Source: Ochotona curzoniae
Taxonomy: Eukaryota > Chordata > Mammalia > Lagomorpha > Ochotonidae
Direction of reading: 5' to 3'
Assembly: GCF_017591425.1 (NCBI RefSeq)
Contig: NW_024467119.1
Span: 79,786,894-79,850,893, forward strand
Length of the DNA: 64,000 nt
This document shows, piece by piece, positions 33,137-44,599 of the stretch. The notes under the pieces were generated by a model, which did not search any database, had not been told where the DNA came from, and saw only the letters and a program-made list of their open reading frames with translations. The position numbers were made by a program, and so were the translations under genes. Positions within the stretch are counted from its first letter, which is position 1. Each line of letters starts with the position of its first letter.

Positions 33137-33720
33137 AGTCTTGATTTGCTTTCTTGCTGCTATTTCTTGTGTAACATATTCCTTAAATTCTTTGAACTCT
33201 TGTATGTGCTTCTTATTGTTGATCAGAAGCTTTAAAATGAGTTTTAGAATTTTGTGTCCCCCATTTTCTCGATGTCTTCCTCAGTTAACTCAGATTTGCA
33301 TACGGTTTTGCTCCTTTGCAGGGGAGTCTTCAGTAATATTCATTGTGCCTTTGTTTCTTCTTTTGCTTTTGGTCATTGTACTTCTGGTTAGCAGAGTTTT
33401 CTCCTTGAGGCAGAATTTCTAAGCTGTGTCACCCACAGGTCTACGATTCGATTTTATTTATTGCAGTTGGTACATAACTCTTTGCTTGCCACAAATTGTG
33501 CCACTCCCTCCAGCGAGTTCCAGGTCTGGGTTCTTATGTTAGATTTCCACCATGCTCTCCATAGCCCCAACTCCTGGCTCACCAATCTCCACCTCCTGTG
33601 ATATCATGCTGAGGCTGCACCATTGTCTGTACAGCCTTTCTCCCACTTCTGGTTGGAGCAGGTCCCAGGATTAGGGAGACACCAGGTGTCCTATATAGCT
33701 AGGTTGTTGGTGGTGCTGAT

Positions 33721-34015
33721 CTTCAATCCTCCACTTTCAAGCACCGGAATCACATATGGATACTGGTTTGTGTCCCAGCTGTTCTGCTTCCCATCCAGCT
33801 CCCTGCTTGTGGCCTGGGAAAGCAGTCGAGGACGGCCCAAAGCCTTGGGACCCTGCAGCGACGTAGGAGACCCAGAAGAGCTCCTGGCTTTGGATTGGCT
33901 CAGCTCTGGCCATTGCATCCACATGGGAAGTGAACCAGCATATAAAAAATCTTTATCTCTCCTTCCCTCTGTAAATCAGCTTTTCAAATTAAAAAAAATA
34001 AAGATAATTTTTAAA
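33721..34015 (+). mobile_element. C-type SINE, 5' end lost at L1 boundary
   Basis: Lacks the first ~30 bases. It begins at 'gctgatcttcaatcctcc', which overlaps the L1 phrase 'gtgctaatctt'. Ends in 'ttttcaaattaaaaaaaataaag'. Confidence 0.78.
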
Positions 34016-34454
34016 AGAACATACCCTCCTTTAAAAAAAACAGAGCAGTCAGAGGAGACATTATTGGAAAATTGAGTTTGCGATGAAGACAGGCAGTTAA
34101 CTGAGAATGCCTCAGGGAGGGATGTCCAGAAAAATGCCATGTGGACAGAGAAAACATCCTGAATAATCTGATTGTCCCCCAGTCCGGCAGCTGGTGCTTA
34201 CTCTGCCGTGTGCTGGGAACAGAGTGAATGAGATCCAGCTGTGTCCACAGTGACCTGGAACTAGACAATGCAGACAATCTCAGTTAAGCTGGTAAGGAGA
34301 GATGCCCGAGGGCCAGAGGTGGGTGCACTCAGCGTGCTTACTGTGCCTGCTGGCAATTCCTCTTCACCCGGATCTCACCCTTCTAGTGAGTCTTCATCAC
34401 CTCCCAGAGCTTTTCTGCTGTCCAGCTGTCTCCATTACCTTTTTTTTTTTCCCC
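34016..34454. other. Intron 3 sequence without clear feature
   Basis: Possibly an old repeat near 34190-34290, not assignable. Confidence 0.3.
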
Positions 34455-34575
34455 CATAAAGATTGATTTGTTTGAATGGTAGAGAGATTGATTTTCTATC
34501 ACTGGTTCGCTCCTCATATGGCCAGAATGGCCTGGGCTGGACACTCTGGGCCTCCAGCGTGGGGGACAGATCATC
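34455..34575 (-). mobile_element. C-type SINE fragment
   Basis: Only the tail-side third: 'ataaagattgatttgtttgaatgg...ctatcactggttcgctcctc'. Confidence 0.55.
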
Positions 34576-34762
34576 ATGAGAGCTGTGATTCACACAACCC
34601 TATCAACTTCACAGTAGCTGCCTGATCGTTCATTTCAGCCTACCTTGGAACCCACTACCAGCCACCATCTGCTATCCTCATAGTTCTGGTATTCACCCCA
34701 TTTTTATTCCTTGTTAACACTAGCCTGAGGTTTTAAGGTTCATGACTTCCTTCTCATTCCAT

Positions 34763-35061
34763 TTTTTTAAGATTTATTTTGTGTTGGAAAATCAGATATA
34801 CAGAGAAGAGGAAAGACAGAAAGGAAGATCTGGTTGCTGATTCATTCCTCAAGCGGGCACAACAGCTGGAGCCAGGAGCTTCTTCTGGGTCTCCCACACA
34901 GGGGCAGGATCCCAAGGCTTTGGGCTGTCTTTGGCTGCTTTCCCAGGACACAAACAGGGAACTGGATGGGAAGCAGGGCTACCAGGGTTAGAACCAGTGC
35001 CCATATGGGATCCTGGGCATGCAAGGTGAGGACTTTAGCCACTAGACTTCTGCACCGGCCA
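34763..35061 (-). mobile_element. C-type SINE
   Basis: 'ttaagatttattttgtgttgg' ... 'gacttctgcaccggcc'. Confidence 0.83.
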
Positions 35062-35621
35062 CTCCCATTACATTTTAATATCTAGCTACTTAGGACCCCA
35101 GTAAGAGCTTTTCATAATTAGTATAAAATCACTGATGTTAACCTACCAGGTAGATGTAATTTATATGAATCATCTAAGCTTTATAAAACATTAGTTCAGG
35201 CTCCCATATCGTAGATTTTTTTTTTTCATGAAAATCTCCTGTTTCTGTTGATGGGAATTTAACTGTTCTCCTTTCTAGTGCCATCTTAGGTGAATGTGTG
35301 TTTTCTGTTATGCTTTTAGAAATCAGGAAGGTAACTTGGATTCGGGCACTCCCGCCCTGCCCCAACATACAGGGCTTCCCCTGCTGCCTTTTGCCTTTTG
35401 TACTTTCCTTTGTACCCAGTCTTGTCTGCTGCCGTGGCAGCCACTGCCACCTTTGTCCTTTGTATTCGTCGGTTTTTATCTCCTTCCCGTACTCTGGAGT
35501 GAGTTCCATCTATACTGCGGTCAGCCCCTTGCTAGACTTCTCTCCCTCAGGGGCTGATAGGGTGACACTCGTGTATTCAAAATTCAGTTCCTTGCTCACT
35601 TCTGCTCCTCTGCATTTTCTA
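35062..35621. other. Intron 3 unique, pyrimidine-rich sequence
   Basis: T- and CT-rich on +. No exon or named repeat. Confidence 0.4.
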
Positions 35622-35905
35622 GATTTTTTTTTTAAGATTTAGTTTTATATGAAAAGCAGAGTAACACAGAGGGAAGGAGAAACAAACAAATATCTGCCAT
35701 CTACTGGTTCACTCCGCAAAAGGCTGTGACAACTGGAGCCGAGCTGGCCAGGAGCCGGGAGCTTCTTCTGGGTCTCCCACAAGGGTACAGGGCCCAACAA
35801 CTTAAGCAGCCCATCCTCTGCTGTAGCAGCCAGGACACAGCAGGCACCCATATGGGATGCTGGTTCCACAAGGAGGCTTAGCATTCTGCACCACAGCACT
35901 GGTCC
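35622..35905 (-). mobile_element. C-type SINE
   Basis: 'ttttaagatttagttttatatg' ... 'caccacagcactggtcc'. A segment around the core is deleted. Confidence 0.75.
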
Positions 35906-36465
35906 AAGCGTTCTCGATTCTAAAACCACAGTCCACAGTCACCCAAACTTGAAACTTGTGGTAACTTGATAGTTACCACAGATTTTTTCTCTCCTTTCCT
36001 TCATCTCCATATCCACTCGATTCCAAACATTTGTTGAGTCTAAATCCTGACAGCTCTCCAATGTTCCTCTCTCCATCCCCACAGCCGCTGACTTGGCTTC
36101 GGCACTCATTGTCTCGGCCAGGATTCTGAGTTAGTGTTTTCTCTGGTCTCCCTGTCTTCAGCCTTCACTTTCTCCCAACTGCTATACTAGTTATCTTTAG
36201 TGCCCTTGGACGTTTCCCAATCCTTACTAACCAAACCCAGATTCCGCAGACTGAGTCTGTGGCCTTCCTCCTGCCGCAGGAGCCGGCTGTTGTCCCTTCT
36301 CTAACCCTACACACATGACATGCCAATTTGTGCACAGCTGCCTGAATTCCATTCATTTTATGTCCTTGTGTCTTTTTACATGCTGTGCTTGGCTTTTTTT
36401 AAAAAACTGGCAAAACTATCCTGTCCATTAATCACATACATCTCTGTTAAGACCCACCTTTGAAG
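35906..36465. other. Intron 3 sequence without clear feature
   Basis: CT-rich. May contain an old repeat near 36080-36300, but I cannot name it. Confidence 0.3.
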
Positions 36466-39400
36466 TTTTGTTTGTTTGTTTGTTTTTATGATGTTTACAT
36501 GGTTGAGAAGAGTACATGCCCATGTAGACCACTGGTTAGGGTGGGAAGGGTTGAGGATTAGGGGAAAGTGGATCAGACCATTGTTTCCTAGTTTCTTTTT
36601 CTTCCTGTATCTGGGAAAAGAGGGAAGAGTGGGGAGAAGCTGCACCCAACATCTCCACCACATCAGTACCCAGGGATGGGGAATGCTGCCCGATGTCATC
36701 CCAGAGTCCCTGATGTGGAACATGCTCCAAGGGTCCGCTAGTTCTGAAATACTGTCAGTCTCACCAAACCTAGGATGAGGAAATCCTTCCAAAGTCCGTT
36801 GACTGACCTAGTCCACCTTAGCATCTCCATTCACCCAGATATTTGCTGTCAGTGCTTGGCTGGGGTAGTTGTCCAATTTGTTCTGCCCTCATTCGTGTGC
36901 TATGGTGCTTACATGTCCTCTGCAGACCCCAGTGGGCTGCCATATCTTCCATGTGCATTTTGGCGTGCCATTCAATGCTCCGTCTTAGCCACTGAGGAGG
37001 CCCAGTTTTGACACATGTGCTCCACAGTCAGACCACAGATCCTGCTATTCTCCCCATGGTTGGAAGTCTCTGTCCAGAGATTTAGTTGGTGGGGTCCCCA
37101 AAGAAACTTTGTCTGAGGTCACACCAGACTTGACTGTTGTATGTGTGCTAGCCAGTGCAAGGTCCAACTCAGTCTGTTACCTACATCAGCCTACACACAC
37201 ACACTGGTAGTTGCGATTGTTGGGTCAGTTCTGTCTCCAGCTTCATCTCTTACGCAAACCAGTGAATGCTGCAGTCCAACTCGGCCTCACAGGTTCTGCA
37301 GCCCAGTTGGAATGACCCCTAATAACCTCCACCAGGTCCACCCCCAGCCCTGCACATAACCGTGTGCACTAGGTTGGTCTGGTCTGTTCCGCATCCAATT
37401 CAGCTTTTGTACACACGATTGGTGTGTGTACAAAATGTGTGTACAAAATGGCAGCCTAGCTCAGCCCAACCAGCCCCACTATCTAGCCCACACTTGTGCT
37501 GGCAGGTGCTGCTGCCTGTCTAGTTAGATCCACCCCAACTCTGGTTTACATCCTCACATGTGAGAGCTGCAGTCCATCAGAGAGGAGTCCACAGTTTGCC
37601 TACTCGACCCACTCCTAGCCCCAGATCTTGCACTCTCCAGGTGGTTCTGCAGTCTAGCTTGATAAGACTTGTTCCCAGTTCTGGTACTTGCTAGATGGTA
37701 CTGCAACAAAGCTTGACCAGCCTGCACTTACTCTGGTTCATGCATGCACCAGTGGTTATGGTCACTTAGCCCAGATTGGCCCCTCCTTACCCAGCTCACA
37801 TGCAGAGCATTAGGTGTTATACCCCTGTCTAGTTTTGTCTGTCCCCAGTAACCAGCCTCATGCTCACCAGTAGGAGCAGTGGCCCAGCAGGGGAGTCCTC
37901 ACAGTCCCTCTACCAGACTCACCTCCCCATCCCCCAGGTCTTACATGTGCTGGTAGGTGCTACAGCTCATTCTGACATGACCTGCCTCTCCTCGGCATTT
38001 GCTGGTGGGTGCTGTCACCTAACCCAGCCCAGCCAGCCCCCAGTCCTGGGTCTAATGTGAACCAGCTGGTGTTGTGGCCCTAACTGACCTGTCCTGAACC
38101 CTGTCTCAGTTCTCAGATATGCCAATGAGTATTATAAACTGGCCCAGCCTGGCTTACCCCCAGACCTGAGCTACACATATGCTGGTGGTACTGTAACCTG
38201 GCCTGATCTGGGCTACTACCAGTCTTGATTCTTGCACTCACACACAGGGACTGCTTGTTGATGGTGGAGTTCCCCAAGTTCCTCTGTTAGGTCACCTCCC
38301 CGTAGCAGATTTTGCACACACTGGTGGGTCCTTGGCCCAGCTTGACTTGGTCTATCCCCTGTCCTGGCAGGAACGGCAGCCTTGTCCACACAGCCCATGC
38401 CTATTCCAGGTCTTACTGCTGGATGCTACATACCTAGTCCACCCCCAGACCCAGCTCTCGCATGGTTCAGTAGGTGCTGAGACCTAGTCCAGTCTGGCAC
38501 ACCTCAGACTCAGTCTACACCCATGCTGATAAATACTGCAGCCATGTCCAGCCAGGTCTCGCACTCACTAGTGGTAATCACAACACAGCCAAGGCATTCC
38601 TTTAGCTCCCTGACCCAGCCTGCTCCTAGCCACAGAAGTTGCGCGTGCCAGTGGTTGCTCCGACCCAGTCCGGCATAGCCCATCACCCAGCTTGGCCTTT
38701 GGCATCAGATGCTAGAACCTCACCTGGCTCATCTCACCACCAATCCCAACTCTGGCTGGTGGGTGCTGCAGCCTAGCTCTGCCATTCTGCCCCCATCATT
38801 GGCTTTCATGCAGACTGATAGTTTAATAGCCTAGTCCAGCAAGGCCTGCACCCCACCCTGGCTCCTGCATATTCCAGGGTGCTTGTGGTTTGGCTTGACC
38901 CTGCCCAGTCCACTCCCTGAAGAGCTAACCTACACACTTGCCAACAAATGGGACAGCCTTGCCTTGCCTGACCAACATCCAGTACGGACTCGTGTGTTTA
39001 CCAGTGGAAGCTACAGCCCACTCCTAAGCCCAGATCTCATGTGTGCCAGTGGGTGCTAGGCCCTTGCCTGACATAGTCTGCCCCTTATGCACTGGCCTTT
39101 GTGTGAGCTGGTGGATATTGTGATCTGGACACCCCAATCCCTCTTCTTAGGTGTGCCTATGGGTGCTGCAGCGTGAACCAGCCTGACCTGTTCCTAACCC
39201 CAGTACCTGTGAATGTTGGGGGGTTCCGTGATCATGCCTAACTCAGCCTGTCACCACCCCCAACTCTTGAGCAAACCAGCAGGTATTGCAGTTCCACAGG
39301 GGTGAACCCATATATCCCCCATAGAATCTGCCTCCAGACCTGGTTCTCTCATGCTGGTTAGTGCCATGGTTCAGTCTAACATTACCCATCCACTGTTGTG

Positions 39401-39960
39401 CCACTCACTGGTAGGTACTGTGATCTAGCCCTGCCAGAAGGCTCCCAGCCCTAGCTTTAGGGTGGGCAAGTGGGTGGTGGTCAGGTATGTCTGTTCACTA
39501 GTGCTGCTCAGGTCTTCCACATTGGCGGGTGCATCAGTCTGACCCAGAAAGGACCTCCAGCTTCCCCCTTCCAAACCACTGAGTCTCAGCCCCCACTCCT
39601 ACCTGCAAGTCAGTGACCTTGTCATTGGGAGTCCCCCAGAAGTTATTCCTCACCTGCAACATACTCCTTCAGCAGTACTCCCAACACACATATCGTGAGC
39701 AATCCACAGTCCCTGTGTTCCAAAGCACATGGGTTCCCATGCCCAGGCTTTCAGTGGAGTAGCATGCTGGCCTGGAGCTTTGCCCACCCACCAACGACCC
39801 AAAATCATAGATGGGCCCCAGACCCAGTCCAGTACTCTGGCACACATGCTGGCCTGGGACCTTGCCCCACTGCCTACTGGGGATGCGAAGGGAAGGACTT
39901 CCTGGGCCAAGATCAAACACTTAATGTACCTACCACAAGAGCAGTACGTGTAGAAAAGAA
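36466..39960 (-). mobile_element. GC-rich retroelement, copy D (about 3.5 kb)
   Basis: Sense is minus. The A-rich tail, (GTTT)n on +, is at 36466-36485. The conserved 3' segment (about 36486-37140) includes 'atatcttccatgtgcattttgg', matching 'atatcttccatgtgcacctgg' in copy B read on the minus strand. A long body of degenerate ~60-bp units ('ggtgctgcagcc', 'tggcccagcctggc') runs to about 39670. The 5' ~300 bp do not match the 5' ends of copies A or B. I found no convincing target duplication, so the right boundary is approximate. Confidence 0.65.
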
Positions 39961-39987
39961 ATCACTGCTGTGTTAGGTTCCACAAAT

Positions 39988-40345
39988 TAAAATACTAATT
40001 TTTAAAAAAAGATGTTTATTTATTGGAAAGTCAGATATACAGAGAGAAGGAGAGACAGACAGCAAGATCTTCCGTCCGATGATTCACTCCCCAAATGAGC
40101 ACAATGGCCAATGTTATGCCAATCCGAAGCTGGGAGCCAGGAACTTCTTCCAGGTATCCCACACTGGTGCAGGGTCCCAAAGCTTTGGGCCATCCTCGAC
40201 TGCTTTCCCAGGCCACAAGCAGGGAGCTGGATGGGAAGTGGAGCTGCCGGGATTAGAACTGACGGCCATGTGGGATCCTGGCGCGTTCAAGGCGAGGACT
40301 TTAGCCATTAGGCCACACCACCAGGCCCTAAAATACTAATTTTTA
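39988..40345. repeat. 17-bp target-site duplication pair
   Basis: TAAAATACTAATTTTTA at 39988-40004 and 40329-40345, an exact match. Confidence 0.9.
40005..40328 (-). mobile_element. C-type SINE, young, complete
   Basis: 'aaaaaagatgtttatttattgg' ... 'ggccacaccaccaggccc', bracketed by the exact 17-bp duplication. Confidence 0.93.
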
Positions 40346-40460
40346 AAATTAATTTTCTTGTAAAGACTTATTGACAGGGCAGAGCATCAGAGAGGGACAG
40401 GAAAAAAAGGGCAAGTGCACCAGAAGCCGTATTATCTTTGCTTTAAAATATTGATGTTTG

Positions 40461-40796
40461 GGGACCAGTGCAGTGGCGCAAGTGGTTAAGGTCCTCCTCG
40501 CCTTGCATGCCCAGGATCCCATATGGGCGCCGGTTCTATCCCGGCAGCCCCGCTTCCCTTCCAGCTCCCCGCCTGTGGCCTGGGAAAGCAGTCGAGGACG
40601 GCCCAAAGCTTTGGGACCCTGCACCCGCGTGGGAGACCCGGAAGAAGTTCCTGGCTTCAGATCGGCATAGCATCAGCCGTTGAGCTCACTTGGGGAGTGA
40701 ATCATCGGACGGAAGATCTTCCTCTCTGTCTCTCCTCTCTGTATATCCGCCTTCCAATAAAAAAATAATAATAATAAATATAAATCTTTAAAAAAA
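40461..40796 (+). mobile_element. C-type SINE, youngest subfamily, complete
   Basis: Shares 'ggttctatcccggcagcccc' and 'gatcggcatagcatcagccg' with the copy at 28681. Exact 11-bp target duplication ATTGATGTTTG (40450-40460, 40797-40807). Confidence 0.94.
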
Positions 40797-40979
40797 ATTG
40801 ATGTTTGCATTTTTCTAGAATTTAAAAGTTATTCACTGTATGTCAAAAGAATATATCCTTTGCTGTTGCAATTACTTGGGTGAGTTTGAGAAGGTTGCCA
40901 CTTGAACTATAGAAATATATCTGTGCTGTCCAAAACATCTTCTATGTTTCATATGAGATAGATTTGTAGTAGCCATTTG

Positions 40980-41242
40980 TTTTTAAAGATTGGTTTTTAT
41001 TTGGAAGGCAGAATTAGAGAGAGGATGACAGATGGAGAGATTTTCCCTTTGCTGTTTCACCGCTGAAATAACCACGCTGACTGGAGCTAAGCAAGTCAGA
41101 AGCCGGAAACCAGGATGCTGCTTCCCTAGCTCTAAGCAGGGAGCCAGGTTAGGAATGGAGCGGCTGGGTCATAAACTGGTGCCCAAGTGGGTGCAGGTGC
41201 CACAGGCCAAGGCTTAAATCTGCTAAGCCACGTGTCAACTGC
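40980..41242 (-). mobile_element. C-type SINE
   Basis: 'ttaaagattggtttttatttgg' ... 'taagccacgtgtcaac', shortened in the middle. Confidence 0.7.
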
Positions 41243-41679
41243 ATTAGCCCAATTAAAATAATATTCCTCTACCTGATACCCTGTATCCTCAATCAACCAA
41301 CCCGAGAAAACTTAGACACAAAAATCTGGACCTGCAGTTTTGATGCCACCCTGTAGTGACAGTGTCAAAATCTAAATTTCTGGAATAGCCTTAATTTAAA
41401 TTTGTGTGACCTACTTTGTTCCCAAAAGCCTACCCATATCTTTTAAAATTTAACGTTCACAGCATCTGGCTACTTTATGTATTGAGAAGTTTCACAAAAT
41501 TGTTGGGTGTTTTTTGGTTGTAACATGTAACTCCTGCTTGGCCCAAGGTTCAAAGTTGTTAGCTTGGATTTCGACACATCACATTCAAGTCTGGTTTGGT
41601 AAATTTCTTTATGTCTGTTTTCCATGGTTAGGAAAGTAGTTTAAGGAAAAGGCTAAATATTCTTATCCTTTGTTCCAGC
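41243..41679. other. Intron 3 unique sequence
   Basis: Nothing recognised. Confidence 0.35.
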
Positions 41680-42575
41680 AATTCTAACCTACCCAGCAGA
41701 CATACTTGTGCAGATCCACAGTGATATATGTCAAGTAATGGGACTGTTGGAGCTTTGTGATAGTAAAAGCATGAATAAGTAAAGAGCTACTAATAGAGGG
41801 GTGGAATAATAAAGTACTAGTGCATAGATTTTTTTTTTTTTAATGAGCACTAAGGACACTAAGGATGAGGAACAAAGGTGCTCTATGCTTTACTAGGAGG
41901 TACAGCATGTTGGAAGAGCTGGCAGCTTCTAATAAAATGCCTCTATGTAATGTAGCAATTGTGTATCTTGGCACTCAGCCAGATGAGTTGAAAATTATGT
42001 TTGCACAAAACCTACACGTACATGTTTATACCAGGACTATTCATAATTGTCAAAATTGAGAAGCAAGATGTTCCAATAGCCCAGTAGATAAACTGGTACA
42101 TTGCTGTGATGGAGTATTATTTGGGGCCCAGCGTGGTAGCCTAGTGGCTAAAGTCCTTGCCTGGTATCTCCCCTTATTCTGTATGGGCGCCGGTTCTAAT
42201 TCAGGCTGCTCTGCTTCCAGTCCATGTCCCTGCTAATATGCCCAGAAAAGCAGTGGACAATGGCCCCAGTGTCTGAACCTCTACACCTGCATGGGCTCCT
42301 GACTTCAGCCTGGCTCAGTCCTGGCTGTTTTGGCCATTTGGGAGTGAAACCAGTGGATGGTAGGTATGTTTGTCTCTCTCTGGAACTCTGCCTTTCAAAT
42401 TAGTAATTATCAGAGAACCCTAATGGAAACTTTAGACTTTGAATGATAATGTTAGTTTACAGTCATCAGTTGTACATATATACCATCTCGTGGGGTTGGA
42501 GAGCTACGTATGGGAAATCTCCACTTTCTGTTCAGTTTGGCAGCAAACTTAAAACTACTCTTAAAAGACAAACAA
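41680..42575 (+). repeat. Ancient L1M 3' end, split by a SINE
   Basis: 41955-42121 ('gatgagttgaaaattatgtttgcac', 'tattcataattgtcaaaattg', 'gatggagtattattt') and 42411-42575 ('gagaaccctaatggaaac', 'gatgataatg'-like, 'gggaaatctcc', 'ttaaaactactcttaaaag') are consecutive parts of an L1M ORF2 end and 3'UTR. Upstream 41680-41830 is weaker. Confidence 0.6.
42122..42410 (+). mobile_element. C-type SINE in L1M
   Basis: 'ggggcccagcgtggtagccta' start with 'atgggcgccggttctaattcagg' B box. 'cccttattctg' replaces the usual pre-B-box sequence. Confidence 0.82.
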
Positions 42576-42756
42576 CAAAAAAAAAGAGATAAAGCAAAAT
42601 AACTCAAGCTTTATTTTTTATGAAATAGATTATTTGTATAGGAGAATAAGTTTGTAGAAGAATAGAGGATGTTTATTTTGGCATACACAGAAAAATATAA
42701 ATCTTTGCAGTCTTTTTCATGATACACATTTTCATTATCTTCTGAAGACTACTGTT

Positions 42757-43088
42757 TTTGATTGATTGATTGATTGATTTATATTGGAAAGTGAGATTTA
42801 CAGAAAGTAGGAGACACAGAGAGAAAGACCTTCCACCTGCTGGTTCACTACCCAAGTGGCTACAGCAGCCAAAGCTGAGCTGATCTGAAGCCACAAGCCA
42901 GGAACTTCTTCCAGGTCTCCCATGTGAGTGTAAGGTGCCAAGGCTTTGGGCCGTCCTCAGCTGCTTTCCCAGGCCACAGGCAGGGAGCTGGATGGGAAGT
43001 GGAGTAGCTGGGACATGAACCAGCGCCAACATGGGATCCTGGTGGATGCATGGCAAGGATTTAGCCACTACGCTATTGCAGTGGGCCC
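42757..43088 (-). mobile_element. C-type SINE
   Basis: (GATT)n tail on +. 'gactactgtttt' before and 'gactcctgtttt' after are a target duplication with one mismatch. Confidence 0.88.
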
Positions 43089-43089
43089 A

Positions 43090-43520
43090 CGACTCCTGTT
43101 TTCCCCCCTCCCCCCACTGTGACTTTCTCCCCTCCCTGTGGAAACTCCATATTCTTCCTTTTGTGCTTAGAGTTTATTTCTAATGAAGATGACATCAGGA
43201 CCCCCCTCTTACAGGTAGGCCCCTGCTGCCTGCAGCGGAGCAGCCTTTACCAAGCACTGGCACTGCTGTTCCTCCATGCTCAGGGTTTACAGAGGTGGCC
43301 TTGAGGCTTTCCAGTGACGTGTGATATCAGACCTCCATCTGAAGATGAAATCCCGTCTGAGCCAATTACAAAGCGTGTCTGTTGTTGCAGCTGCTGTGTG
43401 TTGCAGAATTACTGGTTTGTAAGAGAATGATTTGCTTTAGTGAAACTTGGAAGTGGATTTGTTCTGTGGTTGACTGAGGTTTTTTTCATCACAGAAATGG
43501 GTCAGAAGAGCCTGCTTTGT
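43090..43520. other. Intron 3 unique sequence, C-rich start
   Basis: Begins with a C-run (43107-43118). The rest looks single-copy with moderate GC. No splice-bounded ORF. Confidence 0.4.
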
Positions 43521-43535
43521 AAAGGAATGCTTTCT

Positions 43536-43865
43536 CTTTTTTTTTAAAGATTTATTTTTATTATTTTTTTATTAGAAAGGTAGATATACAGAGAGGAGAG
43601 ACAGAGAGGAAGATCTTCCGTCCGATGATTCACTCCCCAGGTGAGCGCAACGGGCCAATACTATGCCGATCTGAAGCCAGGAGCCTCTTCCGGGTCTCCC
43701 ACATGGGTGCAGGGTCCCAAAGCTTTGGGCCGTCCTTGACTGCTTTCCCGGGCCACAGGCAGGGAGCCGGAAGGGAAGCGGGGCTGCCGGGATAGAACCG
43801 GCGCCATATGGGATCCCGGGCATGCAAGGTGAGGACCTTAACCACTGCGCCACTGCGCCGGGCCC
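43536..43865 (-). mobile_element. C-type SINE, youngest subfamily
   Basis: Minus copy with the 'gggatagaaccggcgcc' marker of the 28681/40461 subfamily. Target duplication AAGGAATGCTTTCT / AAGGGATGCTTTCT. Confidence 0.93.
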
Positions 43866-44048
43866 AAGGGATGCTTTCTTGAGAATACCACCTCCTTTTT
43901 CTGTTTTTATAAACAAAAACCTTTACATTTTTTGAAAAAACAGAATATATTTTTTCTAGTTTAGGCAGTGTTTCATTTTTTGTGAACTAAATAGCATTTT
44001 TTTTTCATATGTTAGTATCTTGCCTGTGTTTGTTGGATTTGTTACCAC

Positions 44049-44245
44049 TTAGCTCAGCAGTCTGCAGGAGTCTGGTGTCTCCATGGGCAGCATCGTCAGC
44101 ATCATGTTGGAACCTGTTGCAAATGTAGATTCTTGGGCCCCACCCCAGATCTGTTCAGACACTCATGGGATGGGGTCCAGCAACTTTATGTTTAAAGTTC
44201 TTTTGGTTGTCCTAATGTTTGTTACAAATTAGGAGCTGGAAGTTC
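44049..44245 (+). repeat. MER5-like DNA transposon remnant
   Basis: 'agcatcatgttggaacctgttgcaaatgtag', 'cttgggccccaccccagatctg' and the following AT segment match the order of MER5A (hAT-Charlie MITE). Confidence 0.55.
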
Positions 44246-44599
44246 AGAGTGGTGTAGAGCAGCTTGAGGCCTGGTTCGGTTTCCTTGCAAGGTGCATGTG
44301 TGGAACTGTGACCACAGTGCTCCTAATTGTTGTGCAAGTGAAAAACTGGTAACAAGCACAGGCCTAGAAGCTATTGTCATTGTTTTCAGTGCTGGTCCTT
44401 CTCAGAATGAAATAGCCAAAAATTCTTAGCTATTGAGTTGGAACAAACTGTTCCAATACTTAGGGTAATTGGGAGCTTCTCCTTTGATAGTCATCAGATT
44501 GTGCCTCCCTCTATTTCCAAGATATTAAAAATGACTAGTGCTTCACAGTTAGTTAGGCATGCCATATGACTGAAGACATCTGCTGGCACACTCTGGGTT
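44246..44599. other. Intron 3 unique sequence
   Basis: Nothing recognised. Confidence 0.35.

Larger units (their letters stand above)
31905..33720 (-). mobile_element. L1 5' portion (partial 5'UTR, ORF1, ORF2 start), second copy
   Basis: Collinear with 8137-9592 of the half-L1 once the inserted SINE is removed. It contains the last part of the 5'UTR, ORF1 and the first ~36 codons of ORF2, then changes abruptly at 31904 into GC-rich-family sequence. ORF1 is broken by a SINE and by point changes, but at 32.7 kb it keeps the original frame (MKQAEERISELEDISCHQGE) that copy 1 has lost. Confidence 0.8.

Noticed and set aside
36466..39960. GC-rich region as a CpG island or gene promoter
   Set aside because: CpG is depleted in the body; the GC content comes from CAG/CTG/CCC-rich degenerate repeats with a polyA end.
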